64,000 nt of DNA from Microtetraspora sp. NBRC 13810 (GTDB taxonomy: Bacteria > Actinomycetota > Actinomycetes > Streptosporangiales > Streptosporangiaceae): the NCBI RefSeq assembly GCF_030268685.1, contig NZ_BSRQ01000006.1, forward strand, positions 310,001-374,000, in the 5' to 3' direction. The notes under the pieces are model-generated. The model was not told the DNA's origin. It ran no database searches and worked only from the letters and a program-made list of their open reading frames with translations. Positions 1-12,701 of the stretch are shown here, one piece after another (positions within the stretch are counted from its first letter, which is position 1; every line of letters starts with the position of its first letter). A program made the position numbers and the translations under genes.

Positions 1-2
1 CC

Positions 3-2276
3 TCCCGCGTCGTGGGCGACGTCATGGGCAAGCTGCACCCGCACGGCGACACCGCGATCTACGACGCGCTGGTCCGGATGGCCCAGCCGTTTTCGATGCG
101 GCTGCCGCTGGTCGACGGGCACGGCAACTTCGGCTCCCCCGACGACGCGCCCGCCGCGATGCGGTACACCGAGGCGCGGCTCGCCACGTCGGCGACCCTG
201 CTGGTCTCCTCGATCGACGAGGAGACCGTCGACTTCAAGCCCAACTACGACGGCCAGGAGACCGAGCCCACGGTCATGCCGTCGGCGTTCCCCAACCTGC
301 TGGTCAACGGCGCGACCGGCATCGCCGTCGGCATGGCGACCAACATGGCGCCGCACAACCTGGTCGAGGTCATCTCCGCCGCCCGCCACCTGATCAAGAA
401 GCCCGACGTCTCGCTCGACGAGCTGATGCGCTTCGTGCCCGGTCCCGACCTGCCCACCGGCGGCACGATCACCGGGCTGGAGGGCGTCCGCGACGCTTAC
501 GAGCGGGGCCGCGGCACCTTCAAGATCCGGGCGACCTGCACGGTGGAGCAGGTCACCCCGCGCCGCAAGGGCATCGTCGTCACCGAGCTGCCCTACAACG
601 TCGGGCCCGAGCGCGTGGTGACCAAGATCAAGGAGCTGGTCACCAGCAAGAAGCTCCAGGGCATTTCCGACCTGAAGGACCTCACCGACAGGCACAAGGG
701 CCTGCGCCTGGTCATCGAGGTGAAGAACGGCTTCAACCCCGAGGCGGTCCTGGAGGAGCTCTACCGGCTCACGCCGATGGAGGAGACCTTCGGCATCAAC
801 AACGTGGCGCTGGTCGACGGCCAGCCGCGCACGCTGGGCCTCAAGGAGCTGCTCCAGGTCTACGTGGACCACCGCATCGACGTGGTCCGCCGCCGCTCGG
901 CCTACCGCCGCCGCAAGCGGGAGGAGCGCCTGCACCTGGTCGAGGGCCTGGTCGTCGCGCTGCTCAACATCGACGAGGTCATCGCGGTCATCCGCTCCTC
1001 CGACGACTCCGCGCACGCCCGCGCCCGCCTGACCGAGGTCTTCTCGCTGTCGGACATCCAGGCGTCCTACATCCTGGACACGCCGCTGCGCCGGCTCACC
1101 AAGTACGACAAGCTGGAGCTGGACCGGGAGCGGCAGACCCTGCAGGACGAGATCGCCGAGCTGACCGCGATCCTCTCCGACGAGGTCCGGCTGCGCAGGG
1201 TGGTCTCCAACGAGCTGGCCGAGGTGGCCAAGACGTACGGCACGCCGCGCCGTACGACGCTGCTGGAGTCCTCGGGCGCGGCGCGGCAGGCCAGTGTGCC
1301 GCTGGAGGTGGCGGACGACCCCTGCCGGGTGCTGCTGTCCTCCACCGGGCTGCTGGCGCGCACCTCCGACGACTCCCCGCTCGCCGGGGAGGGCGAGCGG
1401 TCCAACCACGACGTGCTCGTCTCGGTGGTCGGGTCGACCGTGCGCGGCGAGGTCGGCGCGGTGACCTCGCGGGGCAGGGTGATCCGGGTCAACGTGGTGG
1501 ACCTGCCGGCGCTGCCGCCGTCGAACAACCCGCCGTCGGTGTCGGGCGGCCACCCGGTGAGCGAGTATGTCGCGCTGGAGCCGGACGAGGTCGTGGTCGG
1601 CCTCAGCTCGCTGGCCACCGACGGGGCGGGGCTGGCCCTCGGCACGGCCCAGGGCGTGGTCAAACGGGTGGTGCCGGAATACCCGGCCAACCGCGACGAG
1701 TTCGAGGTGATCGGGCTCAAGGACGGCGACACCGTGGTGGGCGCGGCCGAGCTGACCTCCGAGGGCGACGACCTGGTCTTCATCACCTCCGACGCGCAGA
1801 TGCTCCGCTTCCCCGCCGCCAGCGTGCGCCCGCAGGGCCGTCCCGCCGGCGGCATGGCGGGCATCCGGCTCGACGACGGGGCCCACGTGGTCTTCTTCGG
1901 CGCGGTCGATCCGGCCAAGCCGGGCCACGTGGTGACCATCGCGGGCTCCGCGACGGCGCTTCCCGGCACCCAGACGGGCGGCGGCAAGGTCTCCGAGTAC
2001 GCCGACATCCCGGCCAAGGGCCGGGCCACCGGCGGCGTGCGGGTGCAGCGCTTCCTCAAGGGCGAGGACACGCTGCTGCTGGCGTGGGCCGGTCCGGCTC
2101 CCGCCCGGGCCGCCTCCGCCACCGGGAAGCCGGTGCCGCTCCCGGAGGAGATCGGGCGGCGCGACGGCTCGGGCTACCGGCTCACCCACACGGTGGTCGC
2201 CATCGGCGGCGCCCTGGGCACCGACGGCCCTCAGGCCCGCGTCCCGGCCCCTGAAACGCCCTCAGAGTCGCTCTGA
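3..2276 (+). CDS. parC: DNA gyrase/topoisomerase IV subunit A (ParC-like), 5'-truncated by window edge
   Basis: Breakage-reunion subunit of a type II topoisomerase; with the ParE-like subunit at 3858-5933 it should decatenate and relax DNA. The reading frame is already open at base 3, so the N-terminus lies outside the window; 757 residues are visible. The quinolone-determining motif GKLHPHGDT is near fragment residue 10 and the catalytic tyrosine is in AAMRYTE near residue 55. A coiled tower region and a beta-pinwheel C-terminal domain follow. Actinobacteria often carry this second pair besides gyrAB, located close to the principal sigma factor gene as here. ParC versus a second GyrA cannot be settled from sequence alone. 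The gene ends in a strong hairpin facing a convergent gene. Confidence 0.93.
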   Translation, partial: SRVVGDVMGKLHPHGDTAIYDALVRMAQPFSMRLPLVDGHGNFGSPDDAPAAMRYTEARLATSATLLVSSIDEETVDFKPNYDGQETEPTVMPSAFPNLLVNGATGIAVGMATNMAPHNLVEVISAARHLIKKPDVSLDELMRFVPGPDLPTGGTITGLEGVRDAYERGRGTFKIRATCTVEQVTPRRKGIVVTELPYNVGPERVVTKIKELVTSKKLQGISDLKDLTDRHKGLRLVIEVKNGFNPEAVLEELYRLTPMEETFGINNVALVDGQPRTLGLKELLQVYVDHRIDVVRRRSAYRRRKREERLHLVEGLVVALLNIDEVIAVIRSSDDSAHARARLTEVFSLSDIQASYILDTPLRRLTKYDKLELDRERQTLQDEIAELTAILSDEVRLRRVVSNELAEVAKTYGTPRRTTLLESSGAARQASVPLEVADDPCRVLLSSTGLLARTSDDSPLAGEGERSNHDVLVSVVGSTVRGEVGAVTSRGRVIRVNVVDLPALPPSNNPPSVSGGHPVSEYVALEPDEVVVGLSSLATDGAGLALGTAQGVVKRVVPEYPANRDEFEVIGLKDGDTVVGAAELTSEGDDLVFITSDAQMLRFPAASVRPQGRPAGGMAGIRLDDGAHVVFFGAVDPAKPGHVVTIAGSATALPGTQTGGGKVSEYADIPAKGRATGGVRVQRFLKGEDTLLLAWAGPAPARAASATGKPVPLPEEIGRRDGSGYRLTHTVVAIGGALGTDGPQARVPAPETPSESL

Positions 2277-2284
2277 GCCCTCTC

Positions 2285-2319
2285 CCGCCGCCCTCCCCCC
2301 ACCCGGGCGAGGGCGGCGG
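2285..2319. terminator. Terminator hairpin between convergent genes
   Basis: Perfect 11-bp arms CCGCCGCCCTC (2285-2295) and GAGGGCGGCGG (2309-2319) lie 8 nt after the topoisomerase stop and just before the stop of the convergent VOC gene. There is no U-tract, which is usual for high-GC actinobacterial terminators. It could serve both strands. Confidence 0.6.
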
Positions 2320-2328
2320 CACACCGGG

Positions 2329-2685
2329 TCACACGCAGAGGCAGAAGGGATGCCCGGCCGGGTCGAGGAAGACCCGGAAGTCGTTCCCGGGCTGATAGTC
2401 GTGTTTGACCGCGCCCAGGGCGAGCACCTCGGCCTCCGCCTTGTCCAGATCGTCGACGTCGAGGTCGATGTGGAGCTGCTGGGGGTGCTCGGCGCCGGGC
2501 CAGATCGGCGGCCGGTGGCCCTCGACCCGCTGGAACGCGAGGTTAGGCCCGCCGGCGCCGACCACCGCCCACTCGTCGTCGGCCTCGGTGATCGGCCAGC
2601 CCAGCAGCTTGCTGTAGAAGCCGGCCAGCGTCATGGGGTCCGGGCAGTCCAGGACGGTGCTTCGCATTCTGGCGATCGCGGTCAT
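2329..2685 (-). CDS. VOC/glyoxalase-family protein
   Basis: 118-aa single-domain vicinal-oxygen-chelate protein. The start at 2685 (MTAIARMRSTVLDCPDP) is preferred because GAGGGAG lies about 8 nt upstream; an upstream in-frame extension has no ribosome binding site. The family fold is shown by the N-terminal TVLDCPDPMTLAGFYSKLLGW segment (beta strand followed by helix), by QLHIDLDVDDLDKAEAEV, and by the terminal LDPAGHPFCLC. Such proteins bind a metal through His/Glu residues and act as glyoxalases, dioxygenases or resistance proteins. The substrate cannot be read from sequence, and the annotated member could be non-enzymatic. It converges on the topoisomerase gene. Confidence 0.85.
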   Translation of the reverse strand: MTAIARMRSTVLDCPDPMTLAGFYSKLLGWPITEADDEWAVVGAGGPNLAFQRVEGHRPPIWPGAEHPQQLHIDLDVDDLDKAEAEVLALGAVKHDYQPGNDFRVFLDPAGHPFCLCV

Positions 2686-2796
2686 CTCATCTCCCTCGGG
2701 GGTGCGACACCGGCGAAGAGCATATACAGGTGCCGGCTCGCGGGACTGGGGGTCGGGTCGCCTCTTCCCCCGCACCGGTCCGCGAACCTCCGGACA

Positions 2797-3114
2797 TCAG
2801 GCGAGGGAGCCGAGCAGGGTGTTGCGCACGGCCAGCAGGAGCTGCCAGGGCTCGCCGGCCTCCCACGACCTGATCAGCGCGAGGCCGCGCGGGCCCGGGT
2901 CGAAGTCGTCGAAGCCGGCGGGGCCGAAGCACCCGGCCATCGCCAGGCCCTCGACGAGCGGGTCGTCGTCGGCCAGGGTGTCGGCATAGGCGGCGGCGTC
3001 GAGCAGCGCCAGGGCCGAACGCGCGTTGCGCCCGCCGTCCTCCCGCTCGACCCGGTCGAGCCGCCACCTGCCCTGCGCCCGGAGGTACTCCGCCAGCGAT
3101 TCGCTCCTGCTCAT
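2797..3114 (-). CDS. Small conserved-type hypothetical protein (105 aa)
   Basis: Starts MSRSESLAEYLRAQ at 3114 with a good GGGAGAGG site just upstream. The protein is acidic and mostly helical, rich in Asp/Glu/Ala/Leu, with aromatic clusters (GFDDFDPG; SWEAGEPWQLLLAVRNTLLG). No membrane segment, signal peptide or metal motif is visible and I do not recognise the family. It reads in the same direction as the VOC gene 111 bp downstream and is divergent from the carbonic anhydrase gene, so the 3115-3317 gap should hold promoters for both. Confidence 0.7.
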   Translation of the reverse strand: MSRSESLAEYLRAQGRWRLDRVEREDGGRNARSALALLDAAAYADTLADDDPLVEGLAMAGCFGPAGFDDFDPGPRGLALIRSWEAGEPWQLLLAVRNTLLGSLA

Positions 3115-3317
3115 GAGACCTCTCCCGAGTCGGACACCTGGAGTGACAGTTTCATCACCCAAGGTTATTCGCCTCACGATACCCGGCCGTCCCATCCGTC
3201 CCGGGCCGGCGTGACAGGGCATCCGAAGTGGCCTGCGAAGTGGCCGGCGAGTCCGCGGCGTGGCGCGGTTGGCCCCTGGTAACGACCGGGAAACGGTCAT
3301 GGGGGAAGATATGCGGC

Positions 3318-3815
3318 GTGAACGCGTTCGATGACCTGCTCGCCGCCAATAAGACCTATGCCCAGAGTTTCACCTACTCCGGGTTGACCGGAACGGCCGC
3401 CCGCGGCCTCGCCGTCGTGACGTGCATGGACTCCCGCATCGACCCGCTGGGGCTGCTCGGCCTCGGGCCGGGAGACGCCAAGATCATGCGCAACGCCGGA
3501 GCCCGGGTGACCGACGACGTCCTGCGCACCCTGGTGCTCGCGGTCTACCTGCTGGGCGTCCACCGGGTGCTGGTGATGCCGCACACGGACTGCCGGATGG
3601 CCAAGTCCACCGACGAGGACGTTCATCGCCTGATCTCGGCGGAACACGGACTGGACACCCGCAGCCTGGAGTTCCACACCGTCCCGGACCAGGACGCCGC
3701 GCTCCGCCACGACCTGCTCCGCATCCGCACCAGCCCGTTCCTGCCGGACACGCTGGCCGTCGGAGGCGCCCTCTACGACGTGCGCTCCGGCAAGCTCGCC
3801 CCCATCGCCCTGTGA
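3318..3815 (+). CDS. Beta-carbonic anhydrase
   Basis: 165-aa beta-class carbonic anhydrase, catalysing reversible hydration of CO2 to bicarbonate in the cytoplasm. The zinc-site motifs are present: CMDSR near residue 37 (Cys plus catalytic Asp/Arg) and HTDC near residue 90 (His and Cys ligands). The start is taken as GTG at 3318 because GGGGGAAG sits 9-17 nt upstream; ATGs at 3298 and 3310 are out of frame. The short length and single-domain form fit the small actinobacterial clade (Rv1284-like). It converges on parE across a perfect 15-bp-arm hairpin. Confidence 0.92.
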   Translation: MNAFDDLLAANKTYAQSFTYSGLTGTAARGLAVVTCMDSRIDPLGLLGLGPGDAKIMRNAGARVTDDVLRTLVLAVYLLGVHRVLVMPHTDCRMAKSTDEDVHRLISAEHGLDTRSLEFHTVPDQDAALRHDLLRIRTSPFLPDTLAVGGALYDVRSGKLAPIAL

Positions 3816-3820
3816 GACCC

Positions 3821-3853
3821 CGCGGCCCGTACGGCGCCGCCGTACGGGCCGCG
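3821..3853. terminator. Bidirectional terminator hairpin, 15-bp arms
   Basis: CGCGGCCCGTACGGC (3821-3835), a 3-nt loop, and the exact reverse complement at 3839-3853. It fills the short gap between the stop codons of the convergent carbonic anhydrase and parE genes. No U-tract. Confidence 0.75.
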
Positions 3854-3857
3854 AAGG

Positions 3858-5933
<2,076 letters not shown>

Positions 5934-6090
5934 ACCCACTCCCACTCTTCATCGAACATGTGTGCGCAGCCTACCGTTTCTTCCCTGTGACGCGCGTACA
6001 AGCTTGCCACCAGGACATGATTAGCGTTACTCCGGGCGTGATCCACATCACTGGAGGAGACATTCCGCTCTCGGCGTACTCGGGGTGCGG

Positions 6091-6177
6091 TTGGGAACGC
6101 CCGCGTCCGGTTAGATGTTGTGCCAAGTGACTGACGCCAGATCCCCGTCCCTGCGGGGATGACCCGAAAGGCGATAC
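6091..6177 (+). promoter_or_regulatory. Leader of the DUF7455 gene: weak promoter elements and a 7-bp hairpin
   Basis: A TTGGGA (6091) and TTAGAT (6111) pair could be -35/-10 boxes, but the spacing is short, so the promoter is tentative. More definite is the perfect stem ATCCCCG (6141-6147) / CGGGGAT (6154-6160) with a 6-nt loop, ending 6 nt before the GAAAGG ribosome site of the gene at 6178. A hairpin so close to the ribosome site may affect translation or mRNA stability. Confidence 0.35.
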
Positions 6178-6408
6178 GTGACTGGAGCTCTCGCCCCCGC
6201 CAAGCCGCTGACGGCCATCGACCGCTGTGACCGTTGCGGCGCTCAGGCCTACATTCGCGCGACCCTGCCCGTGGGTGGGGAGCTGCTGTTCTGCGCCCAC
6301 CATGGGCGGCAGCACGTGGCCGCGCTGCGCGACAAAGGCGCCGACATCCAGGACGAGTCCGCGCGGCTCAGTGAAACCCCGGCCACGGCCAAAGACGGCG
6401 AACGATAA
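6178..6408 (+). CDS. DUF7455 zinc-ribbon-like small protein
   Basis: 76-aa cytoplasmic protein with CDRCGAQAY near residue 17 and FCAHH near residue 38, a Cys2 plus Cys-His pattern expected to bind one zinc. Such proteins lie beside the principal sigma factor and parE in many actinobacteria; their function is unknown. Start GTG at 6178 is supported by GAAAGG 6 nt upstream and by an upstream hairpin. The C-terminal 25 residues are charged and probably disordered. It converges on the GNAT gene with only 10 bp between stops. Confidence 0.85.
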   Translation: MTGALAPAKPLTAIDRCDRCGAQAYIRATLPVGGELLFCAHHGRQHVAALRDKGADIQDESARLSETPATAKDGER

Positions 6409-6418
6409 AAGATCCGAG

Positions 6419-7267
6419 TCACCGGACCCGGTAGTGATACCGGGACGACACCGTGAACCCGGCGCGCTCGTAAAGCGAACGGGCCGCGGAGTTGGCTTCG
6501 GTGACGACCAAATATGCCCGCTGCGCGCCCTGTTGTTCCGCAAAGGACAGTAGGGCGCCGAGTACGGCTCGGCCGTGTCCGCGGCGCCGGGCTTCCGGCA
6601 CCACGGCCATGCAGTAGACGCCGAGCCAGCCGCCCTCCTGCAGCACGCCCCGGCCCACCGCGGCCGGGGAATGTCGCAGGGCGGGCTCGTCATGCGCGTC
6701 GTCCCCCTCCAAGGAGTGACCACGGGAAGGGTCACCCGCGGAGGGGGCGCGCCGCGACGGGACCGCTGAGGACGATGAGGACACGGAGGCTGAGGACACG
6801 GAGGCGTAGACCGCCGGTACAGCGGTGATGATCCGCTCGGCTGTCTTCCTGCTCTCGTCACCGAACCTCCCGTCCACGCTCTGCCACGTGTCGATCCACC
6901 CTGCGGTGGGCTCGGCGGCGAGCCTCACCCCGTCCCCGCCGGCCGGTGTGCCGCGGCCGATGACCGCGGTCATCACCAGCGTGGGGTCCACCACGCGGTA
7001 GCCGCGTGCCGCCAGTTCCGCGTCCAGCCCCGGCGTCGCGCCCGCTCCCATGGAGAACACGCACGGCCGCCCCAGCGAGGCGTAGAACCGCTCGGCGTCG
7101 TCCACGGCCGCGCCCAGGTCGCCGGGCACGCCCAGCGGCAGCACGGACTCGGCCCGTTTGGTCACCCCGCCCGCGTGCCGCAGCACCCAGCTTCCGGACT
7201 CCCGGCGCCCCGGTGCCGGCCACGCCTGGTCCACCAGCCGGTCGAAGTCTCCTTCGATCATCCGCAT
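6419..7267 (-). CDS. GNAT-family N-acetyltransferase
   Basis: 282-aa acetyltransferase of the GCN5 superfamily. The C-terminal part has the acetyl-CoA fold: VYCMAVVPEARRRGHGRAV (motif A, RRGHGRA pyrophosphate loop), then AYLVVTEANSAARSLYERAGF. The N-terminal half (GRPCVFSMG...LAARGYRVVDPTLVM) resembles the substrate half of double-GNAT proteins. Start 7267 is preferred over 7261 because GGAG lies 10 nt upstream. Unusual: a Ser-rich insert of about 45 residues (VSSASVSSSSSAV onward, then a charged His/Asp stretch) between the two halves, not expected in this family and probably a flexible loop. Substrate unknown. Divergent from yaaA. Confidence 0.85.
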   Translation of the reverse strand: MRMIEGDFDRLVDQAWPAPGRRESGSWVLRHAGGVTKRAESVLPLGVPGDLGAAVDDAERFYASLGRPCVFSMGAGATPGLDAELAARGYRVVDPTLVMTAVIGRGTPAGGDGVRLAAEPTAGWIDTWQSVDGRFGDESRKTAERIITAVPAVYASVSSASVSSSSSAVPSRRAPSAGDPSRGHSLEGDDAHDEPALRHSPAAVGRGVLQEGGWLGVYCMAVVPEARRRGHGRAVLGALLSFAEQQGAQRAYLVVTEANSAARSLYERAGFTVSSRYHYRVR

Positions 7268-7329
7268 GAGTGTAATGCTCCGGAGGGCCGCCTTCCCCAA
7301 AGGGCGACCGACCGGCGCCCGGAAGGCGC

Positions 7330-7349
7330 TCGCCCGCCGGGGCGGGCGA
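7330..7349. repeat. Perfect palindrome TCGCCCGCC-GG-GGCGGGCGA upstream of yaaA
   Basis: 9-bp arms and a 2-nt loop; the first of two consecutive perfect palindromes in the 130-bp gap between the divergent GNAT and yaaA genes. It may be an operator or a hairpin in the yaaA leader. Confidence 0.5.
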
Positions 7350-7359
7350 CCCGGCCGCG

Positions 7360-7383
7360 CCCTGCGCGGACGTCCGCGCAGGG
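7360..7383. promoter_or_regulatory. 24-bp perfect palindrome at the yaaA ribosome site
   Basis: CCCTGCGCGGAC (7360-7371) is followed directly by its exact reverse complement (7372-7383). The right end overlaps the start of the GGGTAGGG ribosome site at 7381-7388, 15 nt before the GTG start of yaaA. It could be a repressor operator or a hairpin that hides the ribosome site. Confidence 0.5.
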
Positions 7384-7397
7384 TAGGGTCGGCGTTC

Positions 7398-8141
7398 GTG
7401 CTGATTCTGCTGCCGCCGTCCGAGAGCAAGGCCGCCGCCGGCGCCGGAGCGCCGGTCCAGGTCGCCGAGCTGGGCTTTCCCACGCTCGCCCCGGCCAGGG
7501 AGCGCGTCCTCGACGCGCTGACCACGCTGTGCCGTGGCCCCGGCGCGCAGGCCGTGCTCGGCCTGTCCGACGGTCAGGCGGCGGAGATCGGCAGGAATCT
7601 CGCGCTGCGCGAGGCGCCGGCGCTCAGAGCTGCCGAGCTGTACACCGGCGTCCTCTACGACAACCTCGGCCTGGCCACGCTCGGCCCCGCGGCGGCCGAG
7701 CGGGCCGCGCGGCAACTGGTGATCTTCTCCGGGCTCTGGGGACTGCTCCGGATCGAGGACCGGGTGCCGCCCTACCGCCTGTCGATGGGGGTACGGCTGC
7801 CGCCGATGGGCAACCTGGCGGCCTTCTGGCGGCCGTTCGTCTCCGAGGCGCTCGGGGCGGTCCCCGGCCTGGTGGTGGACCTGCGCTCGGCGACGTACGG
7901 CGCGGCCTGGCAGCCGGGCGAGCGGTCGGTGGCGGTGCGGGTGGTCAGGGACGGCAAGGTCGTCAGCCACATGGCCAAGGCGACGCGGGGCGCGGTCGCC
8001 CGCTCCCTGCTGACCTCCGGCACGGAGCCGGAGACCCCGGAGAAGCTCGCCAGACACCTCACCGATCTCGGCCACCGGGCACGCCTGGAGAAGCGGCCAC
8101 GGGACCGGGGGCCGTGGCTCATCACCTGCGACGCCGGCTGA
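7398..8141 (+). CDS. yaaA: Peroxide stress protein YaaA (UPF0246/DUF328)
   Basis: 247-aa member of the YaaA family, which in E. coli binds DNA and limits free iron during hydrogen peroxide stress. Family marks: N-terminal VLILLPPSESKAAAG, then YTGVLYDNL, a central FSGLWGLLRIEDRVPPYRLSM, and SHMAKATRGAVAR. Start GTG at 7398 has GGGTAGGG 9 nt upstream. The leader holds two perfect palindromes. The actinobacterial proteins are close to the full family length, so the gene looks intact. Its role in peroxide resistance here is inferred from the family. Confidence 0.92.
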   Translation: MLILLPPSESKAAAGAGAPVQVAELGFPTLAPARERVLDALTTLCRGPGAQAVLGLSDGQAAEIGRNLALREAPALRAAELYTGVLYDNLGLATLGPAAAERAARQLVIFSGLWGLLRIEDRVPPYRLSMGVRLPPMGNLAAFWRPFVSEALGAVPGLVVDLRSATYGAAWQPGERSVAVRVVRDGKVVSHMAKATRGAVARSLLTSGTEPETPEKLARHLTDLGHRARLEKRPRDRGPWLITCDAG

Positions 8142-8209
8142 CCGCCTGGCCACCTTGCCTGAGGGGGTGCGGGGCCCTCGGGCGGCGTGCCCTTCCATGG
8201 GAACCGGGA

Positions 8210-9175
8210 TCAGCCCGTCGGAACGTTGAGCCGGGCGCAGGCTCGGACATACTGCTGGGCCGGATCGCCCAGGTGGGACCAGGCCAGCCGGCTGCCTCTG
8301 CCCCGGGTGCGAGCCAGGTGCCCGCGGGCCGGTCTGCGCAGGTCGGCGAGGTAGAACGCGGCCCCGAAGACGTTGTGCGCCTCGATGGCCCGCGGGTGCG
8401 CGCCCCGCTGCCACCAGCGCCCCGCCGCGGCGACGATCTCCCGCAGCGCCTCCTCCGAGAACCAGGGGCCCCGCGACATCGGCGTGCGCCCGGCCGCGAC
8501 GTGCTCGAAGTGCGCCAGCGGCACCAGCGCGGCCAGCGGATCGGTGTCCGCGGCCCGCGCCGCCGCGGCCCTGGCGAAGCCCAGCATCTCCTGCGCGGTG
8601 CCGCCCCACTCCGGGGACAGCGTGACCAGCCGGGCGACGTTGGCCGGGAAAAGGCTCCGATAACGACGAGCGGCCTCGAACCAGACCGAGTCCTTGTCGG
8701 ACCGGGGCCGGTCGAGGCCGAGTGCCACCCACATCATCGCCTCCCAGGGGACGGGATCCCCTGGCATCAGCGACGCCGCTGTGAGCAGTGGTTGGCGGGC
8801 GGCATCCATCGCCTGCCGGAACGCCTGGAGGCGATGGGCCTGCACGGCCCGCGCCCGCACGTCCGGCTTGAGCCGCCAGGCTTCCTCCACCCTGGTGCGG
8901 CCCAGCCACAACCACAGGTCCGGATTGCCGTTGTCCCGGGCGACCAGCGCCTCGACGGCACTGCTCGCTCCCACGGCGGCCTTGGCGAGCGCTTCCACGC
9001 GTAATGCGCGCCGCTCGGGATCTAATCGCGTCGCGCCGAGGACTGTGCCGGCCGTCTCCAAAGAGCCGTGCCGCACGGCGGCCACCGTGTCGTCGAGCAC
9101 GGGATCAGCCCATGCCCGATCGGCGACCGCCCGTGGTCCCCGGGCGCGAACCCTGTCCACTTCGATCACACCCAT
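8210..9175 (-). CDS. Hypothetical helical-repeat (TPR-like) protein
   Basis: 321-aa Ala/Leu/Arg-rich soluble protein, predicted all-helical, with paired-helix segments such as NPDLWLWLGRTRVEEAWRL and DPVPWEAMMWVALGLD that suggest a tetratricopeptide-like solenoid. No signal peptide or membrane segment. The start at 9175 (MGVIEVDRVRARG) has only a weak ribosome site; GTG two codons further in is an alternative. It lies downstream of the principal sigma factor on the same strand, 116 bp away. The function is not recognised; a scaffold role would be a guess from the fold only. Confidence 0.7.
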   Translation of the reverse strand: MGVIEVDRVRARGPRAVADRAWADPVLDDTVAAVRHGSLETAGTVLGATRLDPERRALRVEALAKAAVGASSAVEALVARDNGNPDLWLWLGRTRVEEAWRLKPDVRARAVQAHRLQAFRQAMDAARQPLLTAASLMPGDPVPWEAMMWVALGLDRPRSDKDSVWFEAARRYRSLFPANVARLVTLSPEWGGTAQEMLGFARAAAARAADTDPLAALVPLAHFEHVAAGRTPMSRGPWFSEEALREIVAAAGRWWQRGAHPRAIEAHNVFGAAFYLADLRRPARGHLARTRGRGSRLAWSHLGDPAQQYVRACARLNVPTG

Positions 9176-9291
9176 GTCGGGCGAGCGTAGAACAGGCTCG
9201 GTCAGGGCACGCTACCGGCGTGTTACATGTGCGTTAACGGCAGATCACCCAGCGTGGCGAACACGCCGGATGACCTGCCGGAACGCCGTGA

Positions 9292-10953
<1,662 letters not shown>

Positions 10954-11195
10954 GAACACCTCTCGAACGAACGCGTGGCGACAATGGACCCAGGTGCCCA
11001 CTAGGGGCAGATGCCTTCTCAGTTGTGATGGCGAGGCCGTACGGACCGCGACGGACCTGCCCAGCATTGTGACACGAGGCCGCCATCCATACGCCCGCCT
11101 CCCGGCGGTTGTCCTCCACCCTAGGCCGCGTCGGAGAGTAGTGCGTACGGATGCGGCGCACTGATATCCGAAAGCAACCGTTATGACTGATTCAT
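10954..11195 (-). promoter_or_regulatory. Upstream region of the sigma factor gene
   Basis: On the minus strand this 242-bp gap has TAGGGT at about 11126-11131 and CACAAT at about 11067-11072 as possible -10 elements, neither with a convincing -35 box, so no promoter is assigned. An imperfectly placed GACTGA-TTCAT-TCAGTC inverted repeat (11185-11201) overlaps the stop codon of the upstream phosphatase and may be a weak terminator. Confidence 0.3.
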
Positions 11196-12701
11196 TCAGT
11201 CACTCTTCGTCGCGGCGGGCACGTGAATAGCCAGCACGGTAACATCATCGTCCTGCTCGTACCCGGCCAACATGCGGTCGACCAGGAAGTCGAGCAGCAT
11301 GTGGGGGCTTCCCACCACTTCCGGCGGCGCCTCGGTCACAACTGAGCAAAGCTCCGCAAGCCCGGCGTCCAGCCCCCGCTTGCGGTTCTCCACCAGGCCG
11401 TCGGAGTAGAGCACGGCGGTGTGACCGGGAGGAACGCAGAACCTGAACTGGCGGCGGCTGGTCGGCCAGCCGAGCGGGGTGCCCGGCTCGCCGTCGCACA
11501 GCAGCGGGACGCCCTGCGGCGAGACCAGCAGCGGCGGCGGATGACCGGCGAGCGCGAGCGTGCCCTCACCGGTGCCGGGCTCCACCACCATGTAGGCCAG
11601 CGAGGTGACCTGCTCCTCGTCCTCGGTGGCCTCGAAGACGCGGTCGAGGCCGGTCAGCACGGCAGCGGGCGGCGGGTTGGTGAGCGCCAGCGCGCGCATC
11701 GCGTTGCGGATGCGGCCCATCCCCGCGGCGGCCTTGACGCCCTTGCCCATGACGTCGCCGACCACCGCGGCGACCCTGCTGTCCTGCAGCACGAAGGCGT
11801 CGTACCAGTCGCCGCCGACCTGGACGTGGCGGCTGCCCGAGCGGAAGCGCTGGGCCAGCACGAGGCCGCGGACCACGGGGAGGCTGTCGGGCAGCAGGCT
11901 GCGCTGCAGCGTCTCGGCGGTACGGTGCTCGCGCTCGAACAGCGTGGCCCGCTCGACCGCCAGGGCGCACTGACCGGCCAGCGCCTCCAGGAAGACCCCG
12001 TCCTCCTGGGAGATCTTCTGCGGCCGGGTGAAGGCGAACCTCAGCGCGCCGAGCGCCCGCCCGGCGGCCAGCAGCGGCAGCCCGACCCAGGCCCGCTCCT
12101 CGCTGCTGTCGAGGTAGTCGGCGATCATCTTCTCGTCGGCGCCCGCGTCGACGAGCTGGGAGGTCAGGCTGTCCGGCGACTCGGCGAAGACCGGCCGGCG
12201 GCTGTTCACCGCCATGGTCATGACGCTGGACTGGGTGAGCGGGATCTCATCGCCCGCCTCGGTCGGAATGTCCGGCATGCCGCCGTTGTTGATCAGCTTG
12301 AGCACCGCGCGGTCCGGGTCGAGCAGCGCGACCGCGGACCGGTCGGCGGCCAGCGCCGTGCGGCCGACGTCGATGATGACCTGCACCACCTGCTCGACCG
12401 TGAGGGCCTCGGCGAGGATCGCGGTGGCCCCCTGGAGCCGTGCCGTGCGCAGCGCCGCCGCGCCGAGCTGGTCGGTCAGCCGGCCGCGCATCTCCTCGGC
12501 CTCGCGCTGCGGGGTGACGTCGGTGTTCGCGCCCACCCATTCCACGACGCGGCCGTGCCGGATGATCGGCACGGCCCGCACCTCGAAGTGCCGGTAACCG
12601 CTGGCTCTGGTGCGGACGCGGTAGTTCCACTCGAACATGATCCGGCCGCGCAGCGCCTCGCGCCACGCCTCCTCGGTGTGCGGCCGGTCCTCCGGGTGCA
12701 C
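11196..12701 (-). CDS. Remaining open frame: half PAS, GAF and SpoIIE/PP2C phosphatase domain
   Basis: This 501-codon frame carries the rest of the second PAS ([12 protein letters not shown] to [13 protein letters not shown]), a GAF domain ([18 protein letters not shown] to [16 protein letters not shown]) and a complete SpoIIE-type phosphatase (GGDWYDAF metal site, [18 protein letters not shown]). These enzymes dephosphorylate anti-sigma-factor antagonists in response to a sensed signal. It opens at a GTG within the PAS (12701) without a ribosome site, so it is probably not expressed as an independent gene; see the whole-locus entry for the frameshift. Confidence 0.7.
   Translation of the reverse strand: MHPEDRPHTEEAWREALRGRIMFEWNYRVRTRASGYRHFEVRAVPIIRHGRVVEWVGANTDVTPQREAEEMRGRLTDQLGAAALRTARLQGATAILAEALTVEQVVQVIIDVGRTALAADRSAVALLDPDRAVLKLINNGGMPDIPTEAGDEIPLTQSSVMTMAVNSRRPVFAESPDSLTSQLVDAGADEKMIADYLDSSEERAWVGLPLLAAGRALGALRFAFTRPQKISQEDGVFLEALAGQCALAVERATLFEREHRTAETLQRSLLPDSLPVVRGLVLAQRFRSGSRHVQVGGDWYDAFVLQDSRVAAVVGDVMGKGVKAAAGMGRIRNAMRALALTNPPPAAVLTGLDRVFEATEDEEQVTSLAYMVVEPGTGEGTLALAGHPPPLLVSPQGVPLLCDGEPGTPLGWPTSRRQFRFCVPPGHTAVLYSDGLVENRKRGLDAGLAELCSVVTEAPPEVVGSPHMLLDFLVDRMLAGYEQDDDVTVLAIHVPAATKSD

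Noticed and set aside
2350-3282. Plus-strand open frame antisense to the VOC and small hypothetical genes
   Set aside because: Shadow of minus-strand genes; no ribosome site and no family pattern.
5953-5966. Possible LexA box CGAACATGTGTGCG upstream of parE
   Set aside because: Only one half fits the actinobacterial CGAAC-N4-GTTCG pattern and the other half deviates; a chance match is likely.
9215-9269. CCGGCGTGTT (9215) and AACACGCCGG (9260), distant inverted repeat after the sigma factor gene
   Set aside because: Arms are 35 nt apart and one overlaps the promoter side of the downstream gene; not convincing as a terminator.
11042-11072. TGTCACA...CGTC on the minus strand before the sigma factor gene, like an ECF41 target
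   Set aside because: The spacer is only 14 bp; reported ECF41 spacing is 16-17 bp.
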